Shown here: in pieces, positions 27,401 to 37,018 of the stretch
How the letters are laid out: each line of letters starts with the position of its first letter
Position numbering within the stretch: position 1 is the stretch's first letter
DNA from: an uncultured Eubacteriales bacterium
GTDB lineage: Bacteria; Bacillota; Clostridia; Lachnospirales; Lachnospiraceae
Length of the DNA stretch: 64,000 bases
Reading direction: 5' to 3'
Assembly: GCA_949292785.1 (NCBI GenBank)
Contig: CASFBK010000002.1
Location: 62,001 to 126,000 of the forward strand
The notes under the pieces: generated by a model
The model's input: only the letters and a program-made list of their open reading frames with translations
What the model was told of the DNA's origin: nothing
Database searches by the model: none
Made by a program: the position numbers and the translations under genes

Positions 27401-28198
27401 ATGAAAAATAGAATCGAACAAAAAATGTGTGAGCTTCAGGAAAAGGGCGAAAAAGCATTTATTACTTATATGACAGCAGGCTTGCCGGATATGGCAGGCT
27501 GCAAGGAATTGATTAAGGCGCAGGAAAAGGCAGGTACAGACGTATTAGAGCTGGGGATTCCATTTTCTGACCCGGTAGCAGACGGACCTGTGATTCAGGA
27601 GGCTTCTTACAAGTCCATTCAGCTTGGTACGAACCTGAAAAAGGTATTTGCGCTGATGAAGGAAGTGCGCAGCGAGGGCGTAGAGCTTCCGATTATTTTC
27701 ATGATGTATTATAACACAGTTCTGTATTTCGGATTGGAAAAGTTCGTAGAAGAATGTGTGGAAAGCGGGGTAGATGGTCTGATTATTCCTGACCTGCCTT
27801 TGGAAGAGCAGGGAGAATTGCGGCAGTTTTTAACAAAGGAGAACGCACCGATTCTGATTGAACTGGTATCGCCGGTATCTGCTGACCGTGTACCAAAGAT
27901 TTTAGAAAATGCCAGAGGATTTGTTTACTGTGTTTCCGGTATGGGCGTCACAGGGCAAAGCGGTAACTTCCATAGAGAGATTTTAAACTATCTTTCCAGT
28001 GTAAAAAAGGTTTCTAAGATTCCTGTTATGATGGGATTTGGAATCGAGCAGGCGAAAGACGTGGCGCCTATGAAAGATGTGATTGACGGTGCCATCGTAG
28101 GTTCTCATTTTATTAAATTATTAGAAGCAAATGATTACAAGCCGGAAACTGCAGCAAAATATTGCAGCACTTTTAAGAAAGAGCTGAACGAACTGTAA
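27401..28198 (+). CDS. trpA: Tryptophan synthase alpha chain
   Basis: 265 residues. FITYMTAGLPD, the catalytic Glu in VLELGIPFSDPVADGP, DGLIIPDLPLEE with the catalytic Asp, YCVSGMGVTGQ and MMGFGIEQAKDV are family blocks. It splits indole-glycerol phosphate to indole and glyceraldehyde-3-phosphate and channels indole to TrpB. AGGAGG fits the ATG at 27401. Confidence 0.95.
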   Translation: MKNRIEQKMCELQEKGEKAFITYMTAGLPDMAGCKELIKAQEKAGTDVLELGIPFSDPVADGPVIQEASYKSIQLGTNLKKVFALMKEVRSEGVELPIIFMMYYNTVLYFGLEKFVEECVESGVDGLIIPDLPLEEQGELRQFLTKENAPILIELVSPVSADRVPKILENARGFVYCVSGMGVTGQSGNFHREILNYLSSVKKVSKIPVMMGFGIEQAKDVAPMKDVIDGAIVGSHFIKLLEANDYKPETAAKYCSTFKKELNEL

Positions 28199-28244
28199 AT
28201 GGTACAGTAAATTTATAATAATAAAAAAGAAAGGAATGAATGAA

Positions 28245-29258
28245 ATGAAAGAAGCAATTCAAAAAGTGGTAGACGGACAGAATCTTACTATGGAAGAGGC
28301 AAAAAGAGTCATGAACATTTTGCTGAGCGGGGAAGCGACGCAGGCTCAGATTGGTGCCATTCTTACTGCGCTTCGTATGAAGGGAGAAACACTGGATGAA
28401 CTGACTGGATTTGCAGCAGTGTTAAAGGAAAAGGCAGAGCATATCGCGCCAAATGTACCAAACTACGTGGACCTGGTAGGAACCGGCGGAGACCGCACCT
28501 TTACCTTTAATATATCCACTACCGCAGCCTTTGTAACAGCAGGTGCAGGGCTTCCGGTTGCAAAGCATGGAAACCGTTCCATCTCCAGTAAGAGCGGGGC
28601 AGGAGATGTATTAGAAGCGCTGGGCGTCAACATTATGGCAGACCCGGCAGTAGTAACAACGTGTGTGGAAGAAGCTGGCATTGGATTCATGTTTGCTCAG
28701 AGCTTCAACAAATCCATGAAGTATGTAGGTCAGGCAAGAAGTGAAATGGGAATCCGTTCCGTATTCAATATTTTAGGACCTCTGGCAAATCCATCGGATG
28801 CCAAATGCATGGTAGTAGGCGTTTATGACCCATCCATGACGGAGATTGTGGCAAGTGCCATGAGCCGTTTAGGCGTAGAAAACGGATTTGTGGTAAGCGG
28901 AGAAGACCACATGGACGAATTCACCCTGACAGGAAAAACCACTGTTTCTGAAATCAAAGCTGGAGAAGTAACTACCTATGAGGTTGCACCGGAGCAGTTT
29001 GGATTGCAGAGAGCTTCTTTGGAAGAGCTGCAGGGAGGAGATGGAGCAGAAAATGCGAAAATCACCACTGGAATTTTAAAGGGAGAAGTAAAGGGAGCAA
29101 AGCGTGATATTGTACTGCTGAATGCAGGAGCAACCCTGTATGCCGGAGGAAAAGCGCAGTCCATCGAAGAGGGAATCAAACTGGCATCAGAAGCTATTGA
29201 TTCCGGAAAAGCATATAAAGTGTTAGAAAAGCTGGAGGAGATGTCCAATCAAAAATAG
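28245..29258 (+). CDS. trpD: Anthranilate phosphoribosyltransferase
   Basis: 337 residues. VDLVGTGGDRTFTFNIST (about 75-92) binds PRPP, KHGNRSISSKSGAGD and RSVFNILGPLANP follow, ending in a conserved TrpD C-terminal lobe. It joins anthranilate to PRPP, the second step of the pathway. It is unusual that it stands last in the operon, after trpA; most Firmicute operons have it between trpG and trpC. AAAGGA is 9 bases before the ATG at 28245 but touches the ATG at 28236, so 28245 is preferred. Confidence 0.93.
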   Translation: MKEAIQKVVDGQNLTMEEAKRVMNILLSGEATQAQIGAILTALRMKGETLDELTGFAAVLKEKAEHIAPNVPNYVDLVGTGGDRTFTFNISTTAAFVTAGAGLPVAKHGNRSISSKSGAGDVLEALGVNIMADPAVVTTCVEEAGIGFMFAQSFNKSMKYVGQARSEMGIRSVFNILGPLANPSDAKCMVVGVYDPSMTEIVASAMSRLGVENGFVVSGEDHMDEFTLTGKTTVSEIKAGEVTTYEVAPEQFGLQRASLEELQGGDGAENAKITTGILKGEVKGAKRDIVLLNAGATLYAGGKAQSIEEGIKLASEAIDSGKAYKVLEKLEEMSNQK

Positions 29259-29372
29259 AAAATAAAAAATTATAAATGCAAATAAATAAACAAAAAATGC
29301 CAAGAATAGTCAAAATGACGAAAAATGACGCATAATTTTCAAAAGAATATGTATAAAATGCACTAAAAAGTA

Positions 29373-29401
29373 TTTACAAAAGAGAAAAGTTGTGCTAATC
29401 T
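29373..29401 (+). promoter_or_regulatory. Sigma-A promoter of the second chitinase
   Basis: TTTACA (29373-29378), a 17-base spacer and TAATCT (29396-29401) with an extended TGC just before it, about 47 bases before the start codon. It separates the chitinase gene from the trp operon. Confidence 0.7.
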
Positions 29402-29447
29402 ACCAATGCAACTGTAAAGTGTAACAGCATGTATAAGGAGGTAAAAA

Positions 29448-31568
29448 TTGAGAAGGAGAAACTTAAGGGAGCGTATCGCTCCGGCAATCACAGCAGCAGC
29501 ACTTTCATTAGCAATGGGGTTATCAATGGTACCGGATGTGGCATTGGCGGCATCTCCGGAGGAAACCAAGGAAGCAACTGATTATGTAGCGGAAGGAAAA
29601 CTGCGTAACGTAATGTACTATGGAGACTGGTCCATCTGGGGTGGACAGGGGATGTTCTATCCGGATGGAATACCGGCAGACCAGCTGACGCATTTAAATT
29701 TTGCATTTGTAGATTTTGATGCCAGCGGAAACCTTGCCTTCACCGACAAGGATGCAGCAGTAGGAGCGCCTGTTGGAATGCAGGGAGTACAGTGGGGCGG
29801 TGCAAATGCCGGAATTTTATCTGCATTTCAAAAACTTCGGGCAGAGAATCCAAACTTAAGGATAGGGGTATCCTTAGGCGGATGGTCAAAGTCAGGGGAT
29901 TTTTCAGAAATGGCAGCAAATGATGCGGCACGTAAGAATTTTGTAAGTAATGTGTGCAAGTTTGTAAAGTACAATAACATGGACTTTGTGGATCTGGACT
30001 GGGAATATCCGGGAGAAAATCAATATCGTGAACCGGATCTTTGCGACAACAAGAACGACGAAGGAACCACGAAAGCAAGTGCGGCAGATAAGGAAAATTA
30101 CATCAAATTACTTCAGGATTTAAGAACCGCTTTGGATAAGCAGGGAGAAGAAATCGGTAAGGTATATGAATTATCCGTAGCACTTCCGGCGCCAAAGACA
30201 AAATTAGATGATGGAATTGATGTAAAGAAACTTTTTGAAATAGTAGATTTTGCAAATATTATGACCTATGACATGCGTGGTGCATGGGACGATTACAGTG
30301 GACATCAGACAGCGCTGTATACCAATCCGGATGACCCGTATGCGGATGCAGGACTCTCTGTAAACGATTCTGTACAGTATTTGTTATCTCAGGGAGCGCC
30401 GTCAGAGAAGATTGTCATTGGATGTGCATTTTATACACGCGGCTGGGGTAAGGTCGATGCTGGTGACAATACAGAACTGCCAGGACTGTTTGGAAAGGCT
30501 TCCATTGCCACAAAGGACGCAGATTTATCTGATTCCAAAGGTGCTGTAAATGAAGCGCCGATTAAAGATGGTGAAGGAGGACGTAATGGCGGTGTATGGG
30601 GCTACGGTTCCCTTAGTGAGTTAAAGGAAAAATATCCAAATTTAAAAGAGTATTGGGATGATGTAGCAAAAGCGCCATATATGTATGATGAATCAACAGG
30701 TGCATTCTTTACCTACGATAATCAACGTTCTATTCAGGAAAAAGCTGCTTATGTAAAGGCAAATAATTTAGGCGGAATTATTTCCTGGATGGCATCTCAG
30801 GATGCGGTTACTGACAGCGGAAAAAGAGATGAACTGACAAAGACAATCAAAGAGGCACTCTTTGGTTCTGATGCATTAGAAGTGTATAAAATCAGCAACA
30901 GTGCAGTAGATGTAACCGTTACATTGGATACCTTTGAAGAAGAATGGACCAATAGTCAGGGATATACGATTACCATTAAGAATAATGCAAAGGCAGAGGA
31001 ATCCGGTGAAGTATTAAAACTCTGTGAGACAGCAGGTGAAACCATAAAACTGCCAAAACTCTATATCAAGACAAAGAGTGGGGCTGAATTAAAGGCAAGT
31101 GGATATGGAGCAGGAACTGTGACGAATGAAAATGGTGTTTGTATTGTAGACTTATCAACGGTATATGACAATCAGACCATCGGACAGGGGGCAACCTGTA
31201 CCTTCCAGCTGTCTACTACAGGTGTAGCAGATATTGCTGATATTCAGAGCATTGAATTAGCACAGCGTATTGTTGCCGGTGGAGTAGAAATCAGTAAGCA
31301 GCTGGTTTATGAAGGAAATGGTACCGTAGACCCGGCTCCAACACCAGACCCGGAACCAACACCGGATCCAGAACCAACACCGGAACCAACACCGGACCCA
31401 GAACCGACACCAGAACCAACTCCGGAACCGGCAGTAGAGGCTTATGATGCCGCTCGGATTTATACGGCAGGAGATGTGGTAAGCTATGATGGACAGACCT
31501 ATGTGTGCAAATGGTGGACTCAGGGAATGGCTCCTGGAAGTGCTTTTGGACCATGGGAAGTACAGTAA
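29448..31568 (+). CDS. Secreted GH18 chitinase with chitin-binding module
   Basis: 706 residues from a TTG start placed 7 bases after AAGGAGG; no better ATG is near. A signal peptide (RRRNLRERI, hydrophobic core, cut near VALAAS) leads into a GH18 barrel: VMYYGDWSIWGG, GVSLGGWSKSGDFS, catalytic MDFVDLDWEYP with Glu186, IMTYDMRGAWDDYSG, GCAFYTRGW and LGGIISWMASQD. Next is a beta-rich region (about 480-620), a Pro-Glu-Thr-Pro repeat linker (about 625-660) and a C-terminal CBM5/12 with VSYDGQTYVCKWWTQG. It degrades chitin or similar GlcNAc polymers outside the cell. It is a paralogue of the broken gene at 7871, and the binding modules are almost the same. Confidence 0.93.
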   Translation: MRRRNLRERIAPAITAAALSLAMGLSMVPDVALAASPEETKEATDYVAEGKLRNVMYYGDWSIWGGQGMFYPDGIPADQLTHLNFAFVDFDASGNLAFTDKDAAVGAPVGMQGVQWGGANAGILSAFQKLRAENPNLRIGVSLGGWSKSGDFSEMAANDAARKNFVSNVCKFVKYNNMDFVDLDWEYPGENQYREPDLCDNKNDEGTTKASAADKENYIKLLQDLRTALDKQGEEIGKVYELSVALPAPKTKLDDGIDVKKLFEIVDFANIMTYDMRGAWDDYSGHQTALYTNPDDPYADAGLSVNDSVQYLLSQGAPSEKIVIGCAFYTRGWGKVDAGDNTELPGLFGKASIATKDADLSDSKGAVNEAPIKDGEGGRNGGVWGYGSLSELKEKYPNLKEYWDDVAKAPYMYDESTGAFFTYDNQRSIQEKAAYVKANNLGGIISWMASQDAVTDSGKRDELTKTIKEALFGSDALEVYKISNSAVDVTVTLDTFEEEWTNSQGYTITIKNNAKAEESGEVLKLCETAGETIKLPKLYIKTKSGAELKASGYGAGTVTNENGVCIVDLSTVYDNQTIGQGATCTFQLSTTGVADIADIQSIELAQRIVAGGVEISKQLVYEGNGTVDPAPTPDPEPTPDPEPTPEPTPDPEPTPEPTPEPAVEAYDAARIYTAGDVVSYDGQTYVCKWWTQGMAPGSAFGPWEVQ

Positions 31569-31587
31569 TCATAATATAGAAGCAAAC

Positions 31588-31626
31588 AAAAAGGGATTGC
31601 CGCTGAGAATGCGGGAATCCCTTTTA
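31588..31626 (+). terminator. Terminator of the second chitinase
   Basis: AAAAGGGATT-CCGC pairs with GCGG-AATCCCTTTT around a short loop. Confidence 0.88.
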
Positions 31627-31690
31627 TAAAATATAATCCTGTGTTATACTTATACCTAAATAGCAGAAATGCAAAAGAAAGAGGTTAAGT

Positions 31691-32896
31691 ATGGCACAGG
31701 CAGTTGTTACATTAAAAAAAGGCGAAGGACGCACCCTAAAGTCCGGCGGTGCGTGGATATATGACAATGAAATTGATACAATAATGGGAAGCTTTGAAAA
31801 CGGCGATATTGTCACCGTTCACGATTTCGACGGCTATCCCATGGGAAAGGGCTTTATCAATACCAATTCTAAAATCCGTATCCGCATGATGACCCGGAAA
31901 AAAGACCAGGAAATTGATTCGGATTTTATCAAAATGCGTGTCAAAAATGCGTGGGAATACCGTAAGAAAACCGTAGATATCGGTTCTTGCCGGGTGATTT
32001 TCGGAGAAGCGGACTGGCTTCCCGGACTGGTGGTGGATAAGTTCGAGGATGTGTTGGTGGTGCAGTCTCTTGCCCTTGGCATTGACCGGTTCAAGGAAGA
32101 AATTGCAGAAGACTTAAAAGAATGTATGGCAGAAGACGGAATTACCATTCGCGGCGTATACGAGCGAAGTGATGCCAAGGTGCGTATGCAGGAAGGCATG
32201 GAGCTGGTGAAAGGCTTTATCGGAGAAGAATTTGACACCAAGGTTCAGATTGTAGAAAATGGAGTTAAATATTTTGTAGATGTAAAAGACGGACAAAAGA
32301 CCGGATTCTTTTTAGACCAGAAGTATAACCGACAGGCGATTCAGCGGTTATGTAAGGGAGCGAAAGTGTTAGACTGCTTTACTCATACAGGCTCCTTTGC
32401 GCTGAATGCAGGAATTGCAGGGGCAGCAAGCGTATTAGGAGTAGATGCCTCCCAGCTTGCGGTAGACCAGGCAACAGAAAATGCGGTATTGAACGGACTT
32501 TCTGATACGGTAAGATTCCAGTGTGAAGATGTGTTTGAATTGCTTCCCACATTAGAGCAGCAGGGAGAAAAATTTGACGTGGTAATTTTGGACCCGCCTG
32601 CCTTTACCAAGTCCAGAAATTCTATTAAGAATGCAGTAAAAGGCTATCGTGAAATCAATCTGCGTGGAATGAAGCTGGTGCGTGACGGTGGTTATCTAGC
32701 TACCTGCTCCTGTTCTCATTTTATGGATTATGAACTGTTCACAAAGACCCTGCATCAGGCGGCAGCTAATGTACATAAGCGTCTGCGCCAGGTAGAATTC
32801 CGCACTCAGGCACCGGACCATCCAATTCTCTGGGCAGGAGAGGAAGAATCCTATTATCTAAAATTCTATATTTTCCAGGTGGTAGAGGAGAAATAG
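31691..32896 (+). CDS. Class I SAM-dependent rRNA methyltransferase, RlmI-like
   Basis: 401 residues. The N-terminal PUA-like domain (about 1-75) contains LKKGEGRTLKSGGAWIYDNEI. The middle has GQKTGFFLDQKYNR, and the C-terminal Rossmann domain has VLDCFTHTGSFALNA (SAM site) and VVILDPPAFTKSRNS with the DPPAF catalytic motif, then CSCSHFM. This is the RlmI/YccW family that makes 5-methylcytosine in 23S rRNA; the exact site here is inferred. The ABC-F gene begins one base after its stop. Confidence 0.9.
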   Translation: MAQAVVTLKKGEGRTLKSGGAWIYDNEIDTIMGSFENGDIVTVHDFDGYPMGKGFINTNSKIRIRMMTRKKDQEIDSDFIKMRVKNAWEYRKKTVDIGSCRVIFGEADWLPGLVVDKFEDVLVVQSLALGIDRFKEEIAEDLKECMAEDGITIRGVYERSDAKVRMQEGMELVKGFIGEEFDTKVQIVENGVKYFVDVKDGQKTGFFLDQKYNRQAIQRLCKGAKVLDCFTHTGSFALNAGIAGAASVLGVDASQLAVDQATENAVLNGLSDTVRFQCEDVFELLPTLEQQGEKFDVVILDPPAFTKSRNSIKNAVKGYREINLRGMKLVRDGGYLATCSCSHFMDYELFTKTLHQAAANVHKRLRQVEFRTQAPDHPILWAGEEESYYLKFYIFQVVEEK

Positions 32897-32897
32897 T

Positions 32898-34757
32898 ATG
32901 AACATATTAACAGCAGAACATTTGACAAAAGCATATACCGCAGAACGGACCCTGCTTTCTGATGCAGCATTCAGTCTTCAGGAGGGAGAAAAGGTCGGCG
33001 TCATTGGAATCAATGGAATGGGCAAGTCCACTCTGTTAAAGATTTTAGCAGGCGTAGAGGAACCGGACGAAGGAACTGTCATTATGGGAAACCATGTAAA
33101 AATAGCATATCTGGAGCAGACCCCGGTATTTGAAGATACCCTTACCATCCTAAAGGCAGCGTTGCGGGGGCTGGAGGAACAGGATATGGTGCTGGTAAGC
33201 GAGGCAAAGTCTATGCTGTATCAGCTTGGCTTTGCAGACACAGACCAGACGGTAAAGCACTTATCCGGCGGACAAAAAAAACGTATTGCACTGGTAAATA
33301 CGGTGTTACAGCCGGTAGAGATACTTATCTTAGATGAGCCGACCAACCATTTGGACAATGAAATGTCTCAATGGCTGGAGGACTTTCTGGTGAAATTTAA
33401 GGGCGCTGTGGTCATGGTAACCCATGACCGTTACTTTCTGGACCGGGTAGTAGACCGGATTGTGGAGGTAGAGCATGGAAGCATCTACAGCTATCCCGGA
33501 AGCTATGCCGATTATGTAGGGTTAAAGATGCAGCGGCAGAATATGGAGCAGGCAAGTGAACGGAAACGAAAAAGTATTCTGAAAAAAGAACTGGCATGGC
33601 TGGCAAGAGGCGCAAGAGCCCGTTCCACCAAGCAGAAGGCTCATATTCAGCGAATCGAAGATATGCTGGCAGCAGAAGGCCCGATAGAAGAGACCAGCGT
33701 GGAAATGACCTCCTTGGCTTCCCGTATGGGCAAAAAGACCATAGAGTTAAATGGATTGTGTAAGTCTTATGGAGAACGGAAGCTCATCGAAGACTTTACT
33801 TATATTTTCTTAAAACAGGACCGAATCGGAATCGTAGGACCAAACGGCTGTGGAAAGTCCACTTTGTTAAAAATGATATTGGGACAGGTCATGCCGGATG
33901 CAGGAACCGTAGAGATTGGCGAGACCATCAAGATAGGATATTTTTCCCAGGATAATTCCCATATGGAAGAGTCCATGAAAGCAATCGAGTACGTGCGGGA
34001 GGTAGCGGAATTTATCCAGACACCGGATGGGAAAATCAGTGCTTCTGCTTTGATGGAACGGTTTTTATTTGATGGAACAATGCAGTGGACGCCTATTGGC
34101 AAACTGTCCGGCGGAGAGCGCAGAAGACTCTATTTGATGCGTATTTTAATGGGAGCGCCCAATGTACTTATCTTAGACGAGCCCACCAATGATTTGGATA
34201 TCAAGACGCTGACGATTCTGGAAGATTATCTGGATTCCTTTGATGGAATTGTAATAACGGTATCACATGACCGCTACTTTTTAGAGCGTCTGGTAAAACG
34301 GATATTTGCCTTTGAAGAAAACGGTCATTTGCAACAGTACGAGGGCGGCTATCTGGATTATATCCGTGCAAGGAAGGAGCGGCAGAACGCAGCTGCTTCA
34401 GAGATGAATACCTCGATAGATAAGGGGAATGCAAAGGGGAGCCGGGCACAGTCAGCACCGGGGGAAAACGCCGGGGATGGAACGGTCAATGGAAAAGGCA
34501 AGCCTAATTTTTCTCAAAAGAAGTTGAAATTTTCATATAAAGAGCAGCGGGAATACGAGACCATTGATGATGATATTGCACAGCTGGAGAAAAAGATAGC
34601 ACAGTTAGAGGAAAACATCATAAAGAATGCGACCAACAGCGTGAAGCTGAGAGAGTTAATGGAAGAAAAGGAAACAGCGGAGGCGCAGTTGGAGGAAAAG
34701 ATGGAACGCTGGGTGTATTTAAACGACTTAGCGGAACAGATAGAAGCGCAGAAGTAA
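32898..34757 (+). CDS. ABC-F family ATP-binding protein
   Basis: 619 residues: two ABC domains in one chain without membrane segments. The first has GINGMGKST, LSGGQKKR and LILDEPTNHLD; the second has GPNGCGKST, LSGGERRRLYLM and LILDEPTNDLD. A helical linker with RKRKSILKKELAWLARGARARSTKQKA joins them. There is a low-complexity insertion (about 490-535), and the C-terminus (about 550-619) is a charged coiled coil. ABC-F proteins bind the ribosomal E site and relieve stalling or give antibiotic protection. The C-terminal arm points to the Uup/YfmR-like group rather than a known resistance factor. Confidence 0.9.
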   Translation: MNILTAEHLTKAYTAERTLLSDAAFSLQEGEKVGVIGINGMGKSTLLKILAGVEEPDEGTVIMGNHVKIAYLEQTPVFEDTLTILKAALRGLEEQDMVLVSEAKSMLYQLGFADTDQTVKHLSGGQKKRIALVNTVLQPVEILILDEPTNHLDNEMSQWLEDFLVKFKGAVVMVTHDRYFLDRVVDRIVEVEHGSIYSYPGSYADYVGLKMQRQNMEQASERKRKSILKKELAWLARGARARSTKQKAHIQRIEDMLAAEGPIEETSVEMTSLASRMGKKTIELNGLCKSYGERKLIEDFTYIFLKQDRIGIVGPNGCGKSTLLKMILGQVMPDAGTVEIGETIKIGYFSQDNSHMEESMKAIEYVREVAEFIQTPDGKISASALMERFLFDGTMQWTPIGKLSGGERRRLYLMRILMGAPNVLILDEPTNDLDIKTLTILEDYLDSFDGIVITVSHDRYFLERLVKRIFAFEENGHLQQYEGGYLDYIRARKERQNAAASEMNTSIDKGNAKGSRAQSAPGENAGDGTVNGKGKPNFSQKKLKFSYKEQREYETIDDDIAQLEKKIAQLEENIIKNATNSVKLRELMEEKETAEAQLEEKMERWVYLNDLAEQIEAQK

Positions 34758-34799
34758 GAACAGAAGCAAGACACAGCACACTGGAAAAGAGGAAAAAGG

Positions 34800-35474
34800 A
34801 TGGATACGAAATTTCAAAAAAAGCATGAATCTGACATGACGTCAAAGGAAAAAAGGGAGTTAGAGCGTGAAAAATTAGCATCCATGCATGGCTGGGAAAG
34901 ATTGGAGTACATTCTGGTATATTACAAGTTTCATATTGCAGTAGTGTTAATACTTATTCTTGGAGTGTTTGGCATTACACGATGGGTAGACAATATGAAA
35001 GATGAAAATTATCTTTATGTGACAGTCGTCGATGCCACAACCGAAGGAGAAAATTTCATGGAGGATTTCCGGGCATCTCTGGGAGATGAGGAGGAGCATC
35101 ATAAGTATTTGTTGGACACCAGTGTTTTCCGTACAGAGAATCTGGATGGAGATAAAGTTCTCAATTACAATGAGCAGATGAAGCTTACCACGCTGGTGGC
35201 AGCGGGAACTGTAGATGTACTGATTTGTCCTAAAGAGAACTATGAGATGTATACAGGAGAGGAAGGTGTTGTATATCAAATGTCGGACCTTATGGGGGAA
35301 GCATTTGTGGCAGAACATGCGGACATCTGTATGGAGGACGCTATCCTGATAGAGGATAATGCTGTTTTGGAAAAGTATGGATTATTACCGGAAGAGCCGG
35401 CTTATCTGATTGTGTTCCAGTACACGAAGCATCCGGAGGAAGCAAAGGCATTTATTGAATTTTTGATGGAGTAA
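34800..35474 (+). CDS. Single-pass membrane protein with extracellular domain, unknown
   Basis: 224 residues. A charged cytoplasmic head (about 1-45) containing EKRELEREKLASMHGWERLEYI leads to one membrane helix (about 47-65), then an acidic extracellular domain (about 66-224). That domain contains VAAGTVDVLICPKENYEMY and FQYTKHPEEAKAFIEFL, reminiscent of solute-binding folds, where a value like (T/K)HPEEA commonly ends the protein. I do not recognise a family with certainty. It is in line with the ABC-F gene (43 bases upstream) and ybaK (30 bases downstream). Confidence 0.75.
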   Translation: MDTKFQKKHESDMTSKEKRELEREKLASMHGWERLEYILVYYKFHIAVVLILILGVFGITRWVDNMKDENYLYVTVVDATTEGENFMEDFRASLGDEEEHHKYLLDTSVFRTENLDGDKVLNYNEQMKLTTLVAAGTVDVLICPKENYEMYTGEEGVVYQMSDLMGEAFVAEHADICMEDAILIEDNAVLEKYGLLPEEPAYLIVFQYTKHPEEAKAFIEFLME

Positions 35475-35504
35475 TATGCTATCATCAGGCAGGAGGTAAG
35501 GACA

Positions 35505-35996
35505 GTGGCAAAGAAAAAGGAAATAAAAACCAATGCCATGCGTATTTTAGATAAGAATAAGATAAACTATGAAGTGCTGCAATATGAATGTGACGAATTT
35601 ATTGACGGACTTCATACGGCAGAGAAGACAGGAGCGCCGGTGGAACAGTCTTTTAAGACCTTGGTACTTCAGGGAAAAAGCAAACAGTATTATGTGTTCG
35701 TGCTGCCTATTGCAGAGGAAATTGATTTAAAGCATGCGGCAAGACTGGTAGAGGAGAAATCCGTAGAGATGATACATGTGAAAGAGATTACGGATATCAC
35801 CGGATATGTCAGAGGTGGCTGCAGTCCTCTGGGTATGAAGAAAAATTATCCGGTCATACTTCAGGAAAGTGCATGCAGCTATGATAAAATCTACATCAGT
35901 GGCGGAAGAATCGGCACTACCCTGTGTCTGTCTCCCCAGGATTTAATTCGTGTGACAGGAGCAAGAACCGGGGACTTTTTAGAAAACAAAGCATAA
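35505..35996 (+). CDS. ybaK: YbaK-type Cys-tRNA(Pro) deacylase
   Basis: 163 residues from a GTG with AGGAGG 9 bases upstream. TNAMRILDKNKINYEVLQY starts the YbaK/EbsC domain; KTLVLQGKSKQYYVFVLP has the catalytic Lys; VRGGCSPLGMKK and ISGGRIGTTLCLSPQDLI are the late signatures. It hydrolyses Cys mischarged on tRNA-Pro in trans. Length matches bacterial YbaK. Confidence 0.92.
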   Translation: MAKKKEIKTNAMRILDKNKINYEVLQYECDEFIDGLHTAEKTGAPVEQSFKTLVLQGKSKQYYVFVLPIAEEIDLKHAARLVEEKSVEMIHVKEITDITGYVRGGCSPLGMKKNYPVILQESACSYDKIYISGGRIGTTLCLSPQDLIRVTGARTGDFLENKA

Positions 35997-36110
35997 AAGC
36001 CTTTTCTTTTTTGGAAAATGGTATTATAATAGCGGGCAGGGAGCAGAAGGCTCCCTTACTTGCGTTAGATACAAACGAGCGTTTGAAGAAACGCAGAAAT
36101 GAGGAAATTT

Positions 36111-37004
36111 ATGGCATATCAGATTATTACTGATGGTTCCTGTGATTTAGGAACAGAGATTCCAAAGCAGACAGGAATTCGAGTGGTACCTTTTTATGTA
36201 ACCTTCGACGGAGAAAATTACAAAAAAGAGATAGAGGAAGTAGGGGTGCGTACCTTTTATCAGGAAATGGTAGATCATCCCAAGGTATTTCCAAAGTCAT
36301 CTCTGCCCTCTGTACAGGATTATGCAGAAGCCTTTGAAGAGTATGCGAAAGAGGGACTTGACATTATCTGTCTTTGCATTACCACAAAGTTCAGCGGTTC
36401 TTATAATTCAGCAAAAACCGCAGCAGAAATGATACAGGAGAATTATAAAGATATCCGTATTGCGGTCATTGATACAACGGTCAATACCGTGTTGCAGGGA
36501 ATTCTGGTGCTTGAGGCGGTGCGTATGAAGGAAAATGGTCTGTCCTTTGAGGAAACGGTAGAGCAGATTAATCGTATTAAGTCTACCGGACGTATTATCT
36601 TTACCGTAGGCAATTATGAATATCTGGTTCATGGCGGAAGAATTGGAAAAGTCATGGCAACAGCAGCATCTACATTGGGAATTAAACCCTTGATTATGTT
36701 AAGGGAGGGCGAGATATTTCCTACCGGAATTACCAGAAATCGTTCAAAGGCGAAGAAGCGGTTGATAGAACAGACAAAAGAGCATTTTGAAAAGATACAG
36801 GAATCACCGGATGATTATCAGATTGTAGTGGGATATGGATACGACAGAGAAGAAGCAGTAGAGTTTCGGGATGATTTGCTTGCATCCTTAAAGACATATT
36901 CCGATATAAAAGATATTGATATCTTCCAAATTGGAGCTACCATTGGAGTGCACACTGGTCCTTATCCGATAGGACTTGGATTAATAAGAAAATACGATAG
37001 ATAA
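36111..37004 (+). CDS. DegV family fatty-acid-binding protein
   Basis: 297 residues: YQIITDGSCDLGTEIPKQ at the start, VFPKSSLPSVQDY, CLCITTKFSGSYNSA, VIDTTVNT, VGNYEYLVHGGRIGKV, KPLIMLREGEI and GATIGVHTGPYPIGLG at the end cover the DegV fold. DegV/FakB proteins hold fatty acids for phosphorylation by FakA; no fakA is in the window. GAGGAAA precedes the ATG at 36111. A TATAAT at 36025-36030 with weak -35 and a GGGAGC/GCTCCC hairpin lie in the upstream gap, so it may start a new transcript. Confidence 0.92.
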   Translation: MAYQIITDGSCDLGTEIPKQTGIRVVPFYVTFDGENYKKEIEEVGVRTFYQEMVDHPKVFPKSSLPSVQDYAEAFEEYAKEGLDIICLCITTKFSGSYNSAKTAAEMIQENYKDIRIAVIDTTVNTVLQGILVLEAVRMKENGLSFEETVEQINRIKSTGRIIFTVGNYEYLVHGGRIGKVMATAASTLGIKPLIMLREGEIFPTGITRNRSKAKKRLIEQTKEHFEKIQESPDDYQIVVGYGYDREEAVEFRDDLLASLKTYSDIKDIDIFQIGATIGVHTGPYPIGLGLIRKYDR

Positions 37005-37018
37005 ATAATGGAGGCGTT

